From Hyphomicrobiales bacterium (GTDB lineage Bacteria; Pseudomonadota; Alphaproteobacteria; Rhizobiales; Beijerinckiaceae), in NCBI GenBank assembly GCA_015655535.1, contig JAATEW010000180.1, forward strand, positions 1 through 17,316: 17,316 nt of DNA, read 5' to 3'. A program made the position numbers and the translations under genes. The notes beneath the pieces are model-generated. The model was not told where the DNA came from and did no database searches. It saw only the letters and a program-made list of their open reading frames with translations. Within the stretch, counting starts at the first letter, position 1. Every line of letters starts with the position of its first letter. Of this stretch, positions 1 through 6,979 are shown piece by piece.

Positions 1-714
1 GAAGTCGAAAACCTGCAGGTCTCGATCAAGGGGCCCGGCGATTTCGTCTCTGCCGCGGATAAGAAATCCGAGAAAACCTTGTTCGAGGAACTGTCGAAGG
101 CGCGGCCCGGCTACGGTTTCGTGCTCGAGGAAAGCGGTATCGTCGAAGGCAGTGACAAAAGCCACGTCTGGTACATAGATCCGCTCGACGGGACGACCAA
201 TTTTCTCCATTGCCTTCCAATTTTCGCGATCTCGATCGGGCTCGCGCGGGAAGGCCAGCTAGTGGCAGGCCTCGTCTATAATCCGGCGACGGACGACATG
301 TTCGTTGCCGAAAAGGGCCAGGGCGCCTGGGGCAATAGTCACCGTTTGCGCGTCGCGGCGAGGCGCAACATGGCCGAGGCCTTGATCGGCTGCGGCGCGC
401 CGCACATCGGCAAGATCAAGGAACATCCGCGCTTCCAGGCCGAATTCGCGGCCGTGACGGCAAAAGTGGTCAATATTCGCCGTCTCGGCGCGGCCGCCAT
501 CGATCTTTGCTATGTCGCGAGCGGCCGCTACGACGGGTTTTGGGAGCGTGGCCTGCAATCCTGGGATATGGCGGCGGGCATTCACATCATCCGGGAGGCC
601 GGCGGATATGTCACCGACGCCGATGGCGGGACGGATATGCTGACCAAGGGATCGATTTGCGCCGGCAATGAATTCGTCCAGCAGCATTTGCTGGATTTGG
701 TGCGGGGCGCCTGA
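1..714 (+). CDS. suhB: Inositol-1-monophosphatase family protein (SuhB-like), 5' end missing
   Basis: The reading frame is open from base 1 and stops at TGA 712-714, giving 237 residues. SuhB proteins are usually about 260 residues, so roughly 20-25 N-terminal residues lie outside the window. The family hydrolyses inositol monophosphate and related phosphate monoesters using Mg2+; in enterobacteria SuhB also acts in rRNA transcription complexes. Visible family signatures are DFVSAADKKSE (residues 14-24), the acidic pair EES (43-45), the metal-binding motif DPLDGTTNF (60-68), and the C-terminal SWDMAAG motif followed by REAGG. All metal ligands expected in the visible part are present, so the enzyme is probably active. 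The true substrate cannot be told from sequence. No partner gene overlaps it, and the next gene starts 146 bases downstream. Confidence 0.93.
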   Translation, partial: EVENLQVSIKGPGDFVSAADKKSEKTLFEELSKARPGYGFVLEESGIVEGSDKSHVWYIDPLDGTTNFLHCLPIFAISIGLAREGQLVAGLVYNPATDDMFVAEKGQGAWGNSHRLRVAARRNMAEALIGCGAPHIGKIKEHPRFQAEFAAVTAKVVNIRRLGAAAIDLCYVASGRYDGFWERGLQSWDMAAGIHIIREAGGYVTDADGGTDMLTKGSICAGNEFVQQHLLDLVRGA

Positions 715-748
715 TCTTAAGACTTTCGGCCGGGGGCCCGCAGAGCGG

Positions 749-791
749 AATTACGGCGAAAAAAGCGTCTTCGGCCATATTCGTCGTAATT
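749..791 (+). terminator. Stem-loop downstream of suhB, possible terminator
   Basis: AATTACGGCGAA (749-760) pairs with TTCGTCGTAATT (780-791) over 12 positions, with a single G-U wobble and a 19-base loop. It begins 35 bases after the suhB stop, and the stem ends in a short run of four Ts. This is a plausible transcript-end structure, but the T run is short and the loop long, so it could also be a 5'-leader structure of the next gene. Confidence 0.3.
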
Positions 792-860
792 TTGATGGAG
801 AGCCGGTTCACTGTACCGAAAAATACTCTAGCATAGGCTCATCACGTCACGGATTTCGCC

Positions 861-1835
861 ATGGCAGCCGAGGTCGACCCCTACAGACTGTCTTCGCCGC
901 GCATCTTTCTCGCGCGCATGATCATCTTTCTTATTCTGGTCGGCTTCGTCGCGCTGATCCTCTATAAGCAGATAGAGACGGCTTTCTTCGCCAATCCGGG
1001 CCTGAATGGGCTGATCGGCCTTGTCCTCCTCTTCGGCATCGGGCTTGGAATCAGGCAGGTCGTCCGCCTGTTTCGCGAAGTGCGCTGGGTCAATGCGCTG
1101 TCGCGCGGCGACGCGGCCAAGGTTGCGCAGCCGATCCTGCTCGCCCCCATGGCGACCTTGCTCGGCGATAAGCCGCGTTCGGCCATGTCGACCCATACGC
1201 TGCGGACCATTCTCGATTCGGTCGGGACGCGGCTCGACGAGGCGCGTGAAGTGGCTCGCTACCTCACCGGGCTTTTGATCTTTCTCGGTCTGCTCGGCAC
1301 GTTTTGGGGTCTGCTCGAAACCGTGGGTTCGATCGGCAATGTGATCAACTCCATGCAGACGGGCGCCGATGCCGCTGTCATGTTCGACGATCTCAAGAAT
1401 GGATTGTCGATGCCGATCGCCGGCATGAAAGTGTCTTTCACGTCCTCGCTCTTCGGCCTTGCTGGATCGCTTATTCTGGGCTTCCTCGACCTTCAAGCGG
1501 GACAAGCGCAAAACCGCTTCTATAACGAGCTTGAAGATAATCTCACGGCCAGCACCTCGGCCGATACCGCGACGGAGCAATTCTCCGCCCGCGATGGAAT
1601 CGTGCTCGATCTGCGCGCGGCCATCGACAAGATCGCTCTCGCGGGCGATCAGAGCCATGCGCGCGCCACCTCGATCGCCATCGCCAATCTCGCCGACGGC
1701 ATCCAAAATCTCGTCCATCATATGCGCTCGGAGCAGCAGATGATCCGCGATTGGGTCGAGGCGCAGGCGGCGCAGAATCAGGAGATCAAAAACGTCCTGA
1801 AACGCTTTTCGGTCGAGCCGACGGAGCGGCGCTGA
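861..1835 (+). CDS. MotA/TolQ/ExbB-type proton channel family protein
   Basis: This 324-residue inner-membrane protein has four predicted membrane segments at about residues 19-35, 48-66, 133-158 and 190-212. The third contains GLLGTFWGLLETVG, typical of the MotA/TolQ/ExbB family, and the fourth (GMKVSFTSSLFGLAGS) also fits. Proteins of this family form a multi-subunit ring around a partner anchored by one membrane helix, and use ion flow to drive mechanical work. The partner is the next gene, whose ATG overlaps this stop codon (TGATG at 1833-1837), implying coupled translation. The long loop between segments 2 and 3 is cytoplasmic, as in MotA. There are no flagellar, Tol or TonB genes nearby, so it is not a classical motA, tolQ or exbB. 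The ATG at 861 was chosen because it is the first in-frame start and leaves TM1 intact; I see no strong ribosome binding site. Confidence 0.85.
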   Translation: MAAEVDPYRLSSPRIFLARMIIFLILVGFVALILYKQIETAFFANPGLNGLIGLVLLFGIGLGIRQVVRLFREVRWVNALSRGDAAKVAQPILLAPMATLLGDKPRSAMSTHTLRTILDSVGTRLDEAREVARYLTGLLIFLGLLGTFWGLLETVGSIGNVINSMQTGADAAVMFDDLKNGLSMPIAGMKVSFTSSLFGLAGSLILGFLDLQAGQAQNRFYNELEDNLTASTSADTATEQFSARDGIVLDLRAAIDKIALAGDQSHARATSIAIANLADGIQNLVHHMRSEQQMIRDWVEAQAAQNQEIKNVLKRFSVEPTERR

Positions 1836-2863
1836 TGGCCTTGGCACGGGCGCGGCGCACGCCGCGCACCATCGATTATTGGCCGGGCTTCGTCGACGCT
1901 TTGTCGACCATGCTGCTGGTGATCATTTTCCTCTTGTCGGTGTTCATGCTGGCGCAATTTTTTCTCGCGCGCGAAGTGACCGGTAAGGACACGGCCCTGG
2001 CCAAACTCAATCGCCAGATCGACGAATTGACGTCGCTTCTCGCGCTCGAACGCGCCGGCAAGGCCCAGGCTGAATCCAATGCCGCGTCGCTTTCGGCGAC
2101 GCTCGATACGGCGCAAAACGACAAAGCCAGGCTGCAAGGGCTGATCGATGCGGGTGGCGCGGGCGCCGCCGCCGCGGATGCGCGCGTCACTGTCGCTCAG
2201 CAACAGGCCGATGCCGAAAAGCAGGTCTCCGCGCGGGCGCTCGCCCAGGTGGAGATCTTGAACCAGCAGATCTTGGCGTTGCGCCGTCAATTGGCGGCGC
2301 TCGAAGACGCTTTATCGGCGTCCGAGAGCCGGGATCGTGAATCGCAAGCCAAGATCGCCGATCTCGGCTCGCGCCTCAATGTGGCTCTGGCGCAGAAGGT
2401 TCAGGAATTATCGCGCTATCGCTCGGATTTCTTCGGAAGGTTGCGCGAGATTTTGGGTGATCGTCCGGGCGTGCGCGTTGTCGGCGACCGCTTCGTGTTT
2501 CAATCGGAAGTTCTCTTCGATACGGGCCAGGCGGCGCTCAATCCGGCGGGCAAGACGGAGCTTGATAAGCTCGCCTCGGCCTTGGCCGAGCTTGAACGCG
2601 AAATTCCGCCCGAGATTCCTTGGGTGATGCGGGTCGACGGCCATACCGACAAAAGGCCGATCCAATCGGCGCAGTTTCACTCGAATTGGGACCTATCCTC
2701 GGCGCGCGCCATCGCCGTGGTGCAATATCTGATCTCGAAGGGCGTCTCGCCGCAGCGCTTGGTTGCAGCCGGTTTCGGCGAGTTCCAGCCGATCGATCAA
2801 GCTGACAATGAAGACGCCTATCGCCGCAACCGGCGTATCGAATTGAAACTCACTGAAAAATAA
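1835..2863 (+). CDS. MotB/OmpA-like peptidoglycan-binding partner of the channel protein
   Basis: The protein has 342 residues. A short cytoplasmic N-terminus leads into one membrane helix (about 18-43) with Asp21 in GFVDALSTML, aligned in position with the proton-carrying Asp of MotB. A long heptad-rich, Ala/Gln/Glu-rich region (about 48-195) looks like a coiled coil. An OmpA/MotB peptidoglycan-binding domain follows (about 220-340), with VLFDTGQAALN, DGHTD (268-272) and the closing NRRIEL arginines. The expected role is an anchored stator or force-transmitting rod in the periplasm, energised by the upstream channel. The start ATG 1835 overlaps the previous stop; an upstream in-frame start would intrude into the previous gene. 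The coiled-coil linker is much longer than in flagellar MotB, suggesting a longer reach to the wall. The exact physiological job is unknown. Confidence 0.87.
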   Translation: MALARARRTPRTIDYWPGFVDALSTMLLVIIFLLSVFMLAQFFLAREVTGKDTALAKLNRQIDELTSLLALERAGKAQAESNAASLSATLDTAQNDKARLQGLIDAGGAGAAAADARVTVAQQQADAEKQVSARALAQVEILNQQILALRRQLAALEDALSASESRDRESQAKIADLGSRLNVALAQKVQELSRYRSDFFGRLREILGDRPGVRVVGDRFVFQSEVLFDTGQAALNPAGKTELDKLASALAELEREIPPEIPWVMRVDGHTDKRPIQSAQFHSNWDLSSARAIAVVQYLISKGVSPQRLVAAGFGEFQPIDQADNEDAYRRNRRIELKLTEK

Positions 2864-2978
2864 ACAAAGCGTGACCGCGCCGGATCGTCGTCTTTCACGG
2901 GTCGGGGTAAAGCGGTTTTAACCCTTTGCTGGCTAATTTCAGGCTCGGACTCGAGCGTGGAGTAGCCCAGCCTTGGAA

Positions 2979-4469
2979 ATGATCGACACTTTTGTGGTTG
3001 GCGCCGGACCCGCGGGACTGACCACTGCCTATACGCTTGCCAAGGCTGGCCGCGACGTTCTCGTCATCGAACAAGATCCCGTTTATGTCGGCGGCATCAG
3101 CCGGACCGTCAATTACAAAGGTTTTCTCTTCGATATCGGCGGCCATCGTTTCTTTTCGAAATCGAAGGAAGTCGTGGCGCTCTGGAACGAGATCCTGCCC
3201 GATGATTTCATCGATCGCCCGCGCCTGTCGCGCATTTTCTACAAGAACAAATTCTACGCCTATCCGTTGAAGGCTTTCGAAGCCTTGCGCAATCTCGGGC
3301 TTTGGCAAAGCACGGCTTGCATGGCCTCTTTCGCCTATGCGCAAGCCTTTCCGATTCAAGCGCCGAAAACCTTTCACCAATGGGTCCGCAACCAGTTTGG
3401 CGAAAGGCTCTTCTCGATCTTCTTCAAGACCTATACGGAAAAGGTTTGGGGCATGGGTTGCGACGAGATTTCGGCCGATTGGGCGGCGCAGCGCATCAAG
3501 GGCCTGAGCCTCGGAAGCGCCATTCTCGACGGGCTTCGCCGTTCGTTTGGGACGAACCGCAAGTCGAGCGGCGGCGCGGTCGCCAAAACCCTGATCGAAT
3601 CCTTCCGCTATCCGCGCCGCGGTCCCGGCATGATGTGGGAAGCCGCCACCGCGAAGATCAAAGCTTTCGGCGGCGAGGTGCTGATGGATCGCAAGCTCTC
3701 CTCGCTGCATTGGGACGAACGCAAGAGCCTGTGGACGATCAAGGTCGAGACGGGCGACGGCGTTGAAGAAACCTATGCCGCGCGCAACGTCGTCTCATCC
3801 GCCGCGATCCGCGATCTGATGGGCCGGTTGAGCCCGACGCCGCTCAGCCTTTTCCATGCGCGCCAGCTCAAATATCGCGACTTCCTGACTGTTGTTCTGA
3901 TCGGCCGAAGCGGGAAGACGCTGCCCGACAATTGGATCTATATCCATGATCCGCAAGTCAAGGTCGGCCGCGTGCAGAATTTCCGCTCCTGGTCGCCCGA
4001 CATGATTCCCGACGATGTCTCGACCTGTCTCGGGCTTGAATATTTCTGCTTCGAGGGCGACGGTCTCTGGACCTCGTCGGATGCGGAGCTGATCGCGCTC
4101 GCAAAGCAGGAGATCGGACATATCGGCCTGATGCGGTCCGAAGATATTGTCGATGCCTGCGTCGTTCGGCAGAAGAAGGCCTATCCGGTTTATGACGACG
4201 TCTATGCCGACAATGTCGCCGTCATCAGGCGTGATCTGCAGATGAGCTTCCCGAGCCTTCATCTCGTCGGACGTAATGGCATGCACAAATATAACAATCA
4301 GGATCATGCCATGATGACCGGCATGCTCACCGCCGCGAATATTCTCGCAGGCGAACAGCGCTACGACGTCTGGCAGGTCAATGAAGATGCCGAATATGGC
4401 GAAGAGGGACTGTCGGGCGCTAAGGAAGCCTTGAAGAGCGAGCGTCTCGTGCCGCAGCGGGCGGCCTGA
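2979..4469 (+). CDS. FAD-dependent oxidoreductase, UDP-galactopyranose-mutase-like
   Basis: The product is 496 residues from ATG 2979; a TTG at 2973 would add two residues and has a better placed GGAG at 2959-2962. The N-terminus holds a Rossmann dinucleotide site (VVGAGPAG, then VLVIEQ), followed by GGISRT and DIGGHRFF, which resembles the substrate/FAD loop of UDP-galactopyranose mutases and protoporphyrinogen-oxidase-like amine oxidases. The C-terminus has GRNGMHKYNNQDHAMMTG, matching the FAD-closing motif (G-R-x-G-x-x-x-Y-x-N-x-D) of the same group. There is no signal peptide or membrane helix, so it is cytoplasmic. Its stop overlaps the start of the GtrA-like gene, and a glycosyltransferase-like membrane protein follows, so a sugar or polyprenyl-linked sugar substrate is the best guess. 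At about 500 residues it is longer than classical Glf (about 370-400), so I do not call it glf. Confidence 0.85.
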   Translation: MIDTFVVGAGPAGLTTAYTLAKAGRDVLVIEQDPVYVGGISRTVNYKGFLFDIGGHRFFSKSKEVVALWNEILPDDFIDRPRLSRIFYKNKFYAYPLKAFEALRNLGLWQSTACMASFAYAQAFPIQAPKTFHQWVRNQFGERLFSIFFKTYTEKVWGMGCDEISADWAAQRIKGLSLGSAILDGLRRSFGTNRKSSGGAVAKTLIESFRYPRRGPGMMWEAATAKIKAFGGEVLMDRKLSSLHWDERKSLWTIKVETGDGVEETYAARNVVSSAAIRDLMGRLSPTPLSLFHARQLKYRDFLTVVLIGRSGKTLPDNWIYIHDPQVKVGRVQNFRSWSPDMIPDDVSTCLGLEYFCFEGDGLWTSSDAELIALAKQEIGHIGLMRSEDIVDACVVRQKKAYPVYDDVYADNVAVIRRDLQMSFPSLHLVGRNGMHKYNNQDHAMMTGMLTAANILAGEQRYDVWQVNEDAEYGEEGLSGAKEALKSERLVPQRAA

Positions 4470-4939
4470 TGATCATCACTTTGTCGATGAAACCTCGCGC
4501 CGCGGATGAAGCGGCTCCCGCGACCCTGCCGCGCTTGCCGGTCTTTTTGAAGGATCTCGTAGGCTACGGTCTTTGCAGCGCCGCCGCCCTCGTTTTGGAT
4601 TGCGGACTTTTGTTCGGCCTCACAGCGGTGGGTGTGAATTATTTGCCGGCGGCAGGAATCGGATTTTTTTCCGGCATGCTGCTCGCCTATGTCCTGAGCG
4701 TCCACTTCGTTTATGCCGACCGCCGTAACCCCAATCATCTATGGGAGGTGGTCGGCTTCTTCGTCATCGGGATCGCCGGGCTCGTGCTCAATCAAATCCT
4801 GCTGTTTGGATTTGTCGACGGACTGAGCCTCTCTTTGGCGGTTGCCAAAGGCCTCACGACCCTCGGCGTTTTTTTGTTCAATTTCGCGGCGCGGCGCAGC
4901 GTCCTGTTTTCGCCCAGCGCTTCGCCGGAAAAGGGTTGA
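4469..4939 (+). CDS. GtrA-like family membrane protein
   Basis: This is a 156-residue protein with four predicted membrane helices at about residues 31-53, 57-82, 92-115 and 119-141. The pattern KDLVGYGLCSAAALVLD near the start and LFNFAARRSVLF at the end are characteristic of the GtrA family. Members are proposed to move polyprenyl-phosphate-linked sugars across the inner membrane, or to assist in that step, for O-antigen glucosylation, teichoic or arabinogalactan decoration. The ATG overlaps the upstream stop (TGATG at 4467-4471), and the next gene starts three bases after its stop. It is therefore embedded in an operon with a UGM-like flavoprotein and a GT-C-like protein. The usual GT2 polyprenyl-phosphate glycosyltransferase partner is not in this window. 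An alternative start at Met7 would cut a short polar leader only. Confidence 0.83.
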   Translation: MIITLSMKPRAADEAAPATLPRLPVFLKDLVGYGLCSAAALVLDCGLLFGLTAVGVNYLPAAGIGFFSGMLLAYVLSVHFVYADRRNPNHLWEVVGFFVIGIAGLVLNQILLFGFVDGLSLSLAVAKGLTTLGVFLFNFAARRSVLFSPSASPEKG

Positions 4940-4942
4940 GGC

Positions 4943-6973
4943 ATGGCCGCGGCGGACCCGATGCCTCGTGCGGGGCCGTCGGCAAGCGAGGTTCACGCGT
5001 CCGCCCCGCGCATCGGCTGGCCTGAAGCGGGACGCGGCGATTTAAAATCCCGGTTCGACAGGTTACGGGATGTGCTCGCCGATGGTTCGCTGTTTTTCGG
5101 CATCGCGGCCATCGCGGTCTTTATGTTGAGCCGGCCATACGAAGGCATAGAGGGCGATGGCCAGATCTATATGGCCCGCGCCTTGGCCGATCTTGATCCA
5201 ACAGGCATCGGCCGCGATATCATGTTCGCGCATGACGGCCAGTCGCAATTCAGCATCTTTCCCTTCATCGCGGCGAGACTCGTCGCGGCGCTCAATCCCG
5301 CCAATACATCGCTTCTCCTTGCGTTACTGAGTTTTGCCTGCTGGTTCGCGGCGGCGCAGTTTTTCGTGAGCCGCTTCACTGAGAGCCGGACGAAATGGGC
5401 GGTCTTGATGATCGTCGCCATTGTTCCGGGTTTCTACGGCGCCTTTCATCTGCTGCGTTTCGCCGAGCCATTCGCAACGCCGCGGCCTTTCGCCGAGGCT
5501 TGCGTCCTGGCCTCTTTGGCCCTTCTCATCGGTCGCCGTCGCGGGCTTGCCTTTGCCTTTCTGGCGCTCGCATCGGCGCTTCATCCGATCATGGCTCTGC
5601 CGGGCCTGTTGATCTTCTGGGTCGATCTCTGCCGCGCCGACCGTCGTTGGATCGCGGCGGGTTTCGGGCTTGGGTTGATCGGCGCGATCGCGGTCGCCTT
5701 CGGCCTGCCTCTGTTCGATCGTCTCACCACTGTGATCGATCCGGATTGGCTGACGATTTTGCGTCAGCGCAACGCCTATCTTTTTCCGACTCTCTGGCCG
5801 GTCGGGAGCTTCGCTTTTTTGGCGCTTCAGGTCATAACCGTGCTTGTCGCGGCCGATCTGCTCAGCGCCCGCGTCCGATGGATGTTTCTGGCAGCGGCGG
5901 CCCTCGGCGCCGGCGGTCTCGCGATCTCGGTTGCGTTCGGTGATCTATGGCCTTTGCTGCTCGTCGTGCAGGCGCAACTCTGGCGCATGACCTGGCTCCT
6001 TGGCGTTGTCGCCGCCATCGCGCTCGCGCTTTGTCTATTGCGCCTGCCGGAAAGAGGACCGCGCGTCGAACTTGCGAGCGCTTTCCTGGCTTTGGGCTGG
6101 CTCCTATGGGACGAGCCGTTGTCCGCGCTATCGGCTGCCTCCGCCGCGCTCGCCCTCTATTATCTTCGCGGCCTGACAGTCTCAGTGAGTCGGCTGATCC
6201 TCAATATGGTTTGGGCAGCCGTGCTTTTGATCGGTCTCTTGGACCGGCTCAGTCCAACCAGGGCCTTCTTCAAATATGCGGCTTCGAGCCCGGCGGATTT
6301 TCATCCGGCGGTCTCGCTCTTCTGGAACATTTATCTCGTCTCGATTCCGATCGGGGCGTTCGCGGTTCTTTATGTGTTGCGGCCAAACCTTATCTCGCCG
6401 AAAGCCACTGGCGCTTTCGCAGCGGTCACGACGCTCTGTGTCATCGGCCTCTGGGACGATCGCGATCCGCGCCACAAGATCCTCGACAGCGGCCATCGTC
6501 AGGCGGCGCTCGCGGCGCTTCTTCCCGCAAACCAAAGCGAAATCCATTGGATGGGCGGTGTTGTCGAACCCTGGTTTTACGCGGGGCGCCCGGCCTGGGC
6601 GCTCTATATCCAAGGCGCCGGAAGCGTGTTTTCGCGCCCGCTCGCCATGGCATGGCGCGAGCGGGTCGAGGCACTGATATCCTTGGGTCTGGCGGATCAG
6701 TCCTTGCGCGGCGCGCAAAGCTCTGCGCCGCGCGACGAAGCCATTCAATTGACGCGCGCTGCTGTCGATCAACTCTGCGCGCGGAAAGACGCGCCGGGCG
6801 CGATCGTCGTGCCGTGGGAAGCGGGCATGGCTGAGCCCGCTGATCTCAAATTCAAGACCTGGCAGGTGCCCGCGCCGCAATTCCGGCTGGTGCAGAAGGG
6901 CGAGACCGTGACCTGGCACAGGATCGAGAAGTTTATCGTCGTCACCTGCTCGGATCACACGCCGGAGCTATAA
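4943..6973 (+). CDS. Polytopic membrane protein, putative GT-C-type glycosyltransferase
   Basis: This is a 676-residue integral membrane protein. A polar N-terminus of about 45 residues is followed by roughly 11-13 hydrophobic helices up to about residue 500, then a soluble C-terminal domain of about 175 residues. After the first helix a loop carries EGIEGDGQIYMARAL (68-82), where an acidic residue before a Y-x-A helix is the layout of the GT-C catalytic loop. FATPRPFAEA (177-186) and ALHPIMALP (212-220) are further conserved-looking patches in loops. GT-C enzymes use polyprenyl-phosphate sugars on the periplasmic face, which fits the GtrA-like gene three bases upstream. AGGG at 4932-4935 is a usable ribosome binding site for the ATG. 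I infer the glycosyltransferase role from topology and context; the family is not certain. Its stop lies only 6 bases from the convergent channel gene. Confidence 0.7.
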   Translation: MAAADPMPRAGPSASEVHASAPRIGWPEAGRGDLKSRFDRLRDVLADGSLFFGIAAIAVFMLSRPYEGIEGDGQIYMARALADLDPTGIGRDIMFAHDGQSQFSIFPFIAARLVAALNPANTSLLLALLSFACWFAAAQFFVSRFTESRTKWAVLMIVAIVPGFYGAFHLLRFAEPFATPRPFAEACVLASLALLIGRRRGLAFAFLALASALHPIMALPGLLIFWVDLCRADRRWIAAGFGLGLIGAIAVAFGLPLFDRLTTVIDPDWLTILRQRNAYLFPTLWPVGSFAFLALQVITVLVAADLLSARVRWMFLAAAALGAGGLAISVAFGDLWPLLLVVQAQLWRMTWLLGVVAAIALALCLLRLPERGPRVELASAFLALGWLLWDEPLSALSAASAALALYYLRGLTVSVSRLILNMVWAAVLLIGLLDRLSPTRAFFKYAASSPADFHPAVSLFWNIYLVSIPIGAFAVLYVLRPNLISPKATGAFAAVTTLCVIGLWDDRDPRHKILDSGHRQAALAALLPANQSEIHWMGGVVEPWFYAGRPAWALYIQGAGSVFSRPLAMAWRERVEALISLGLADQSLRGAQSSAPRDEAIQLTRAAVDQLCARKDAPGAIVVPWEAGMAEPADLKFKTWQVPAPQFRLVQKGETVTWHRIEKFIVVTCSDHTPEL

Positions 6974-6979
6974 GGCGTC

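Noticed and set aside
828..1847. Long minus-strand open frame opposite the ExbB-like gene
   Set aside because: Its product is Arg/Asp/Glu-rich with no family signature, and it is an antisense shadow of a gene with clear membrane-helix and family motifs.
861..2863. Zorya-type antiphage ZorAB pair
   Set aside because: The pair superficially resembles ZorA/ZorB, but the channel protein lacks the long cytoplasmic tail of ZorA and no ZorC, ZorD or ZorE gene follows. A general envelope motor is the simpler reading.
2864..2978. Regulatory element upstream of the flavoprotein operon
   Set aside because: The segment around 2910-2930 is locally AT-rich, but I could not find a convincing -10/-35 pair or an inverted operator.
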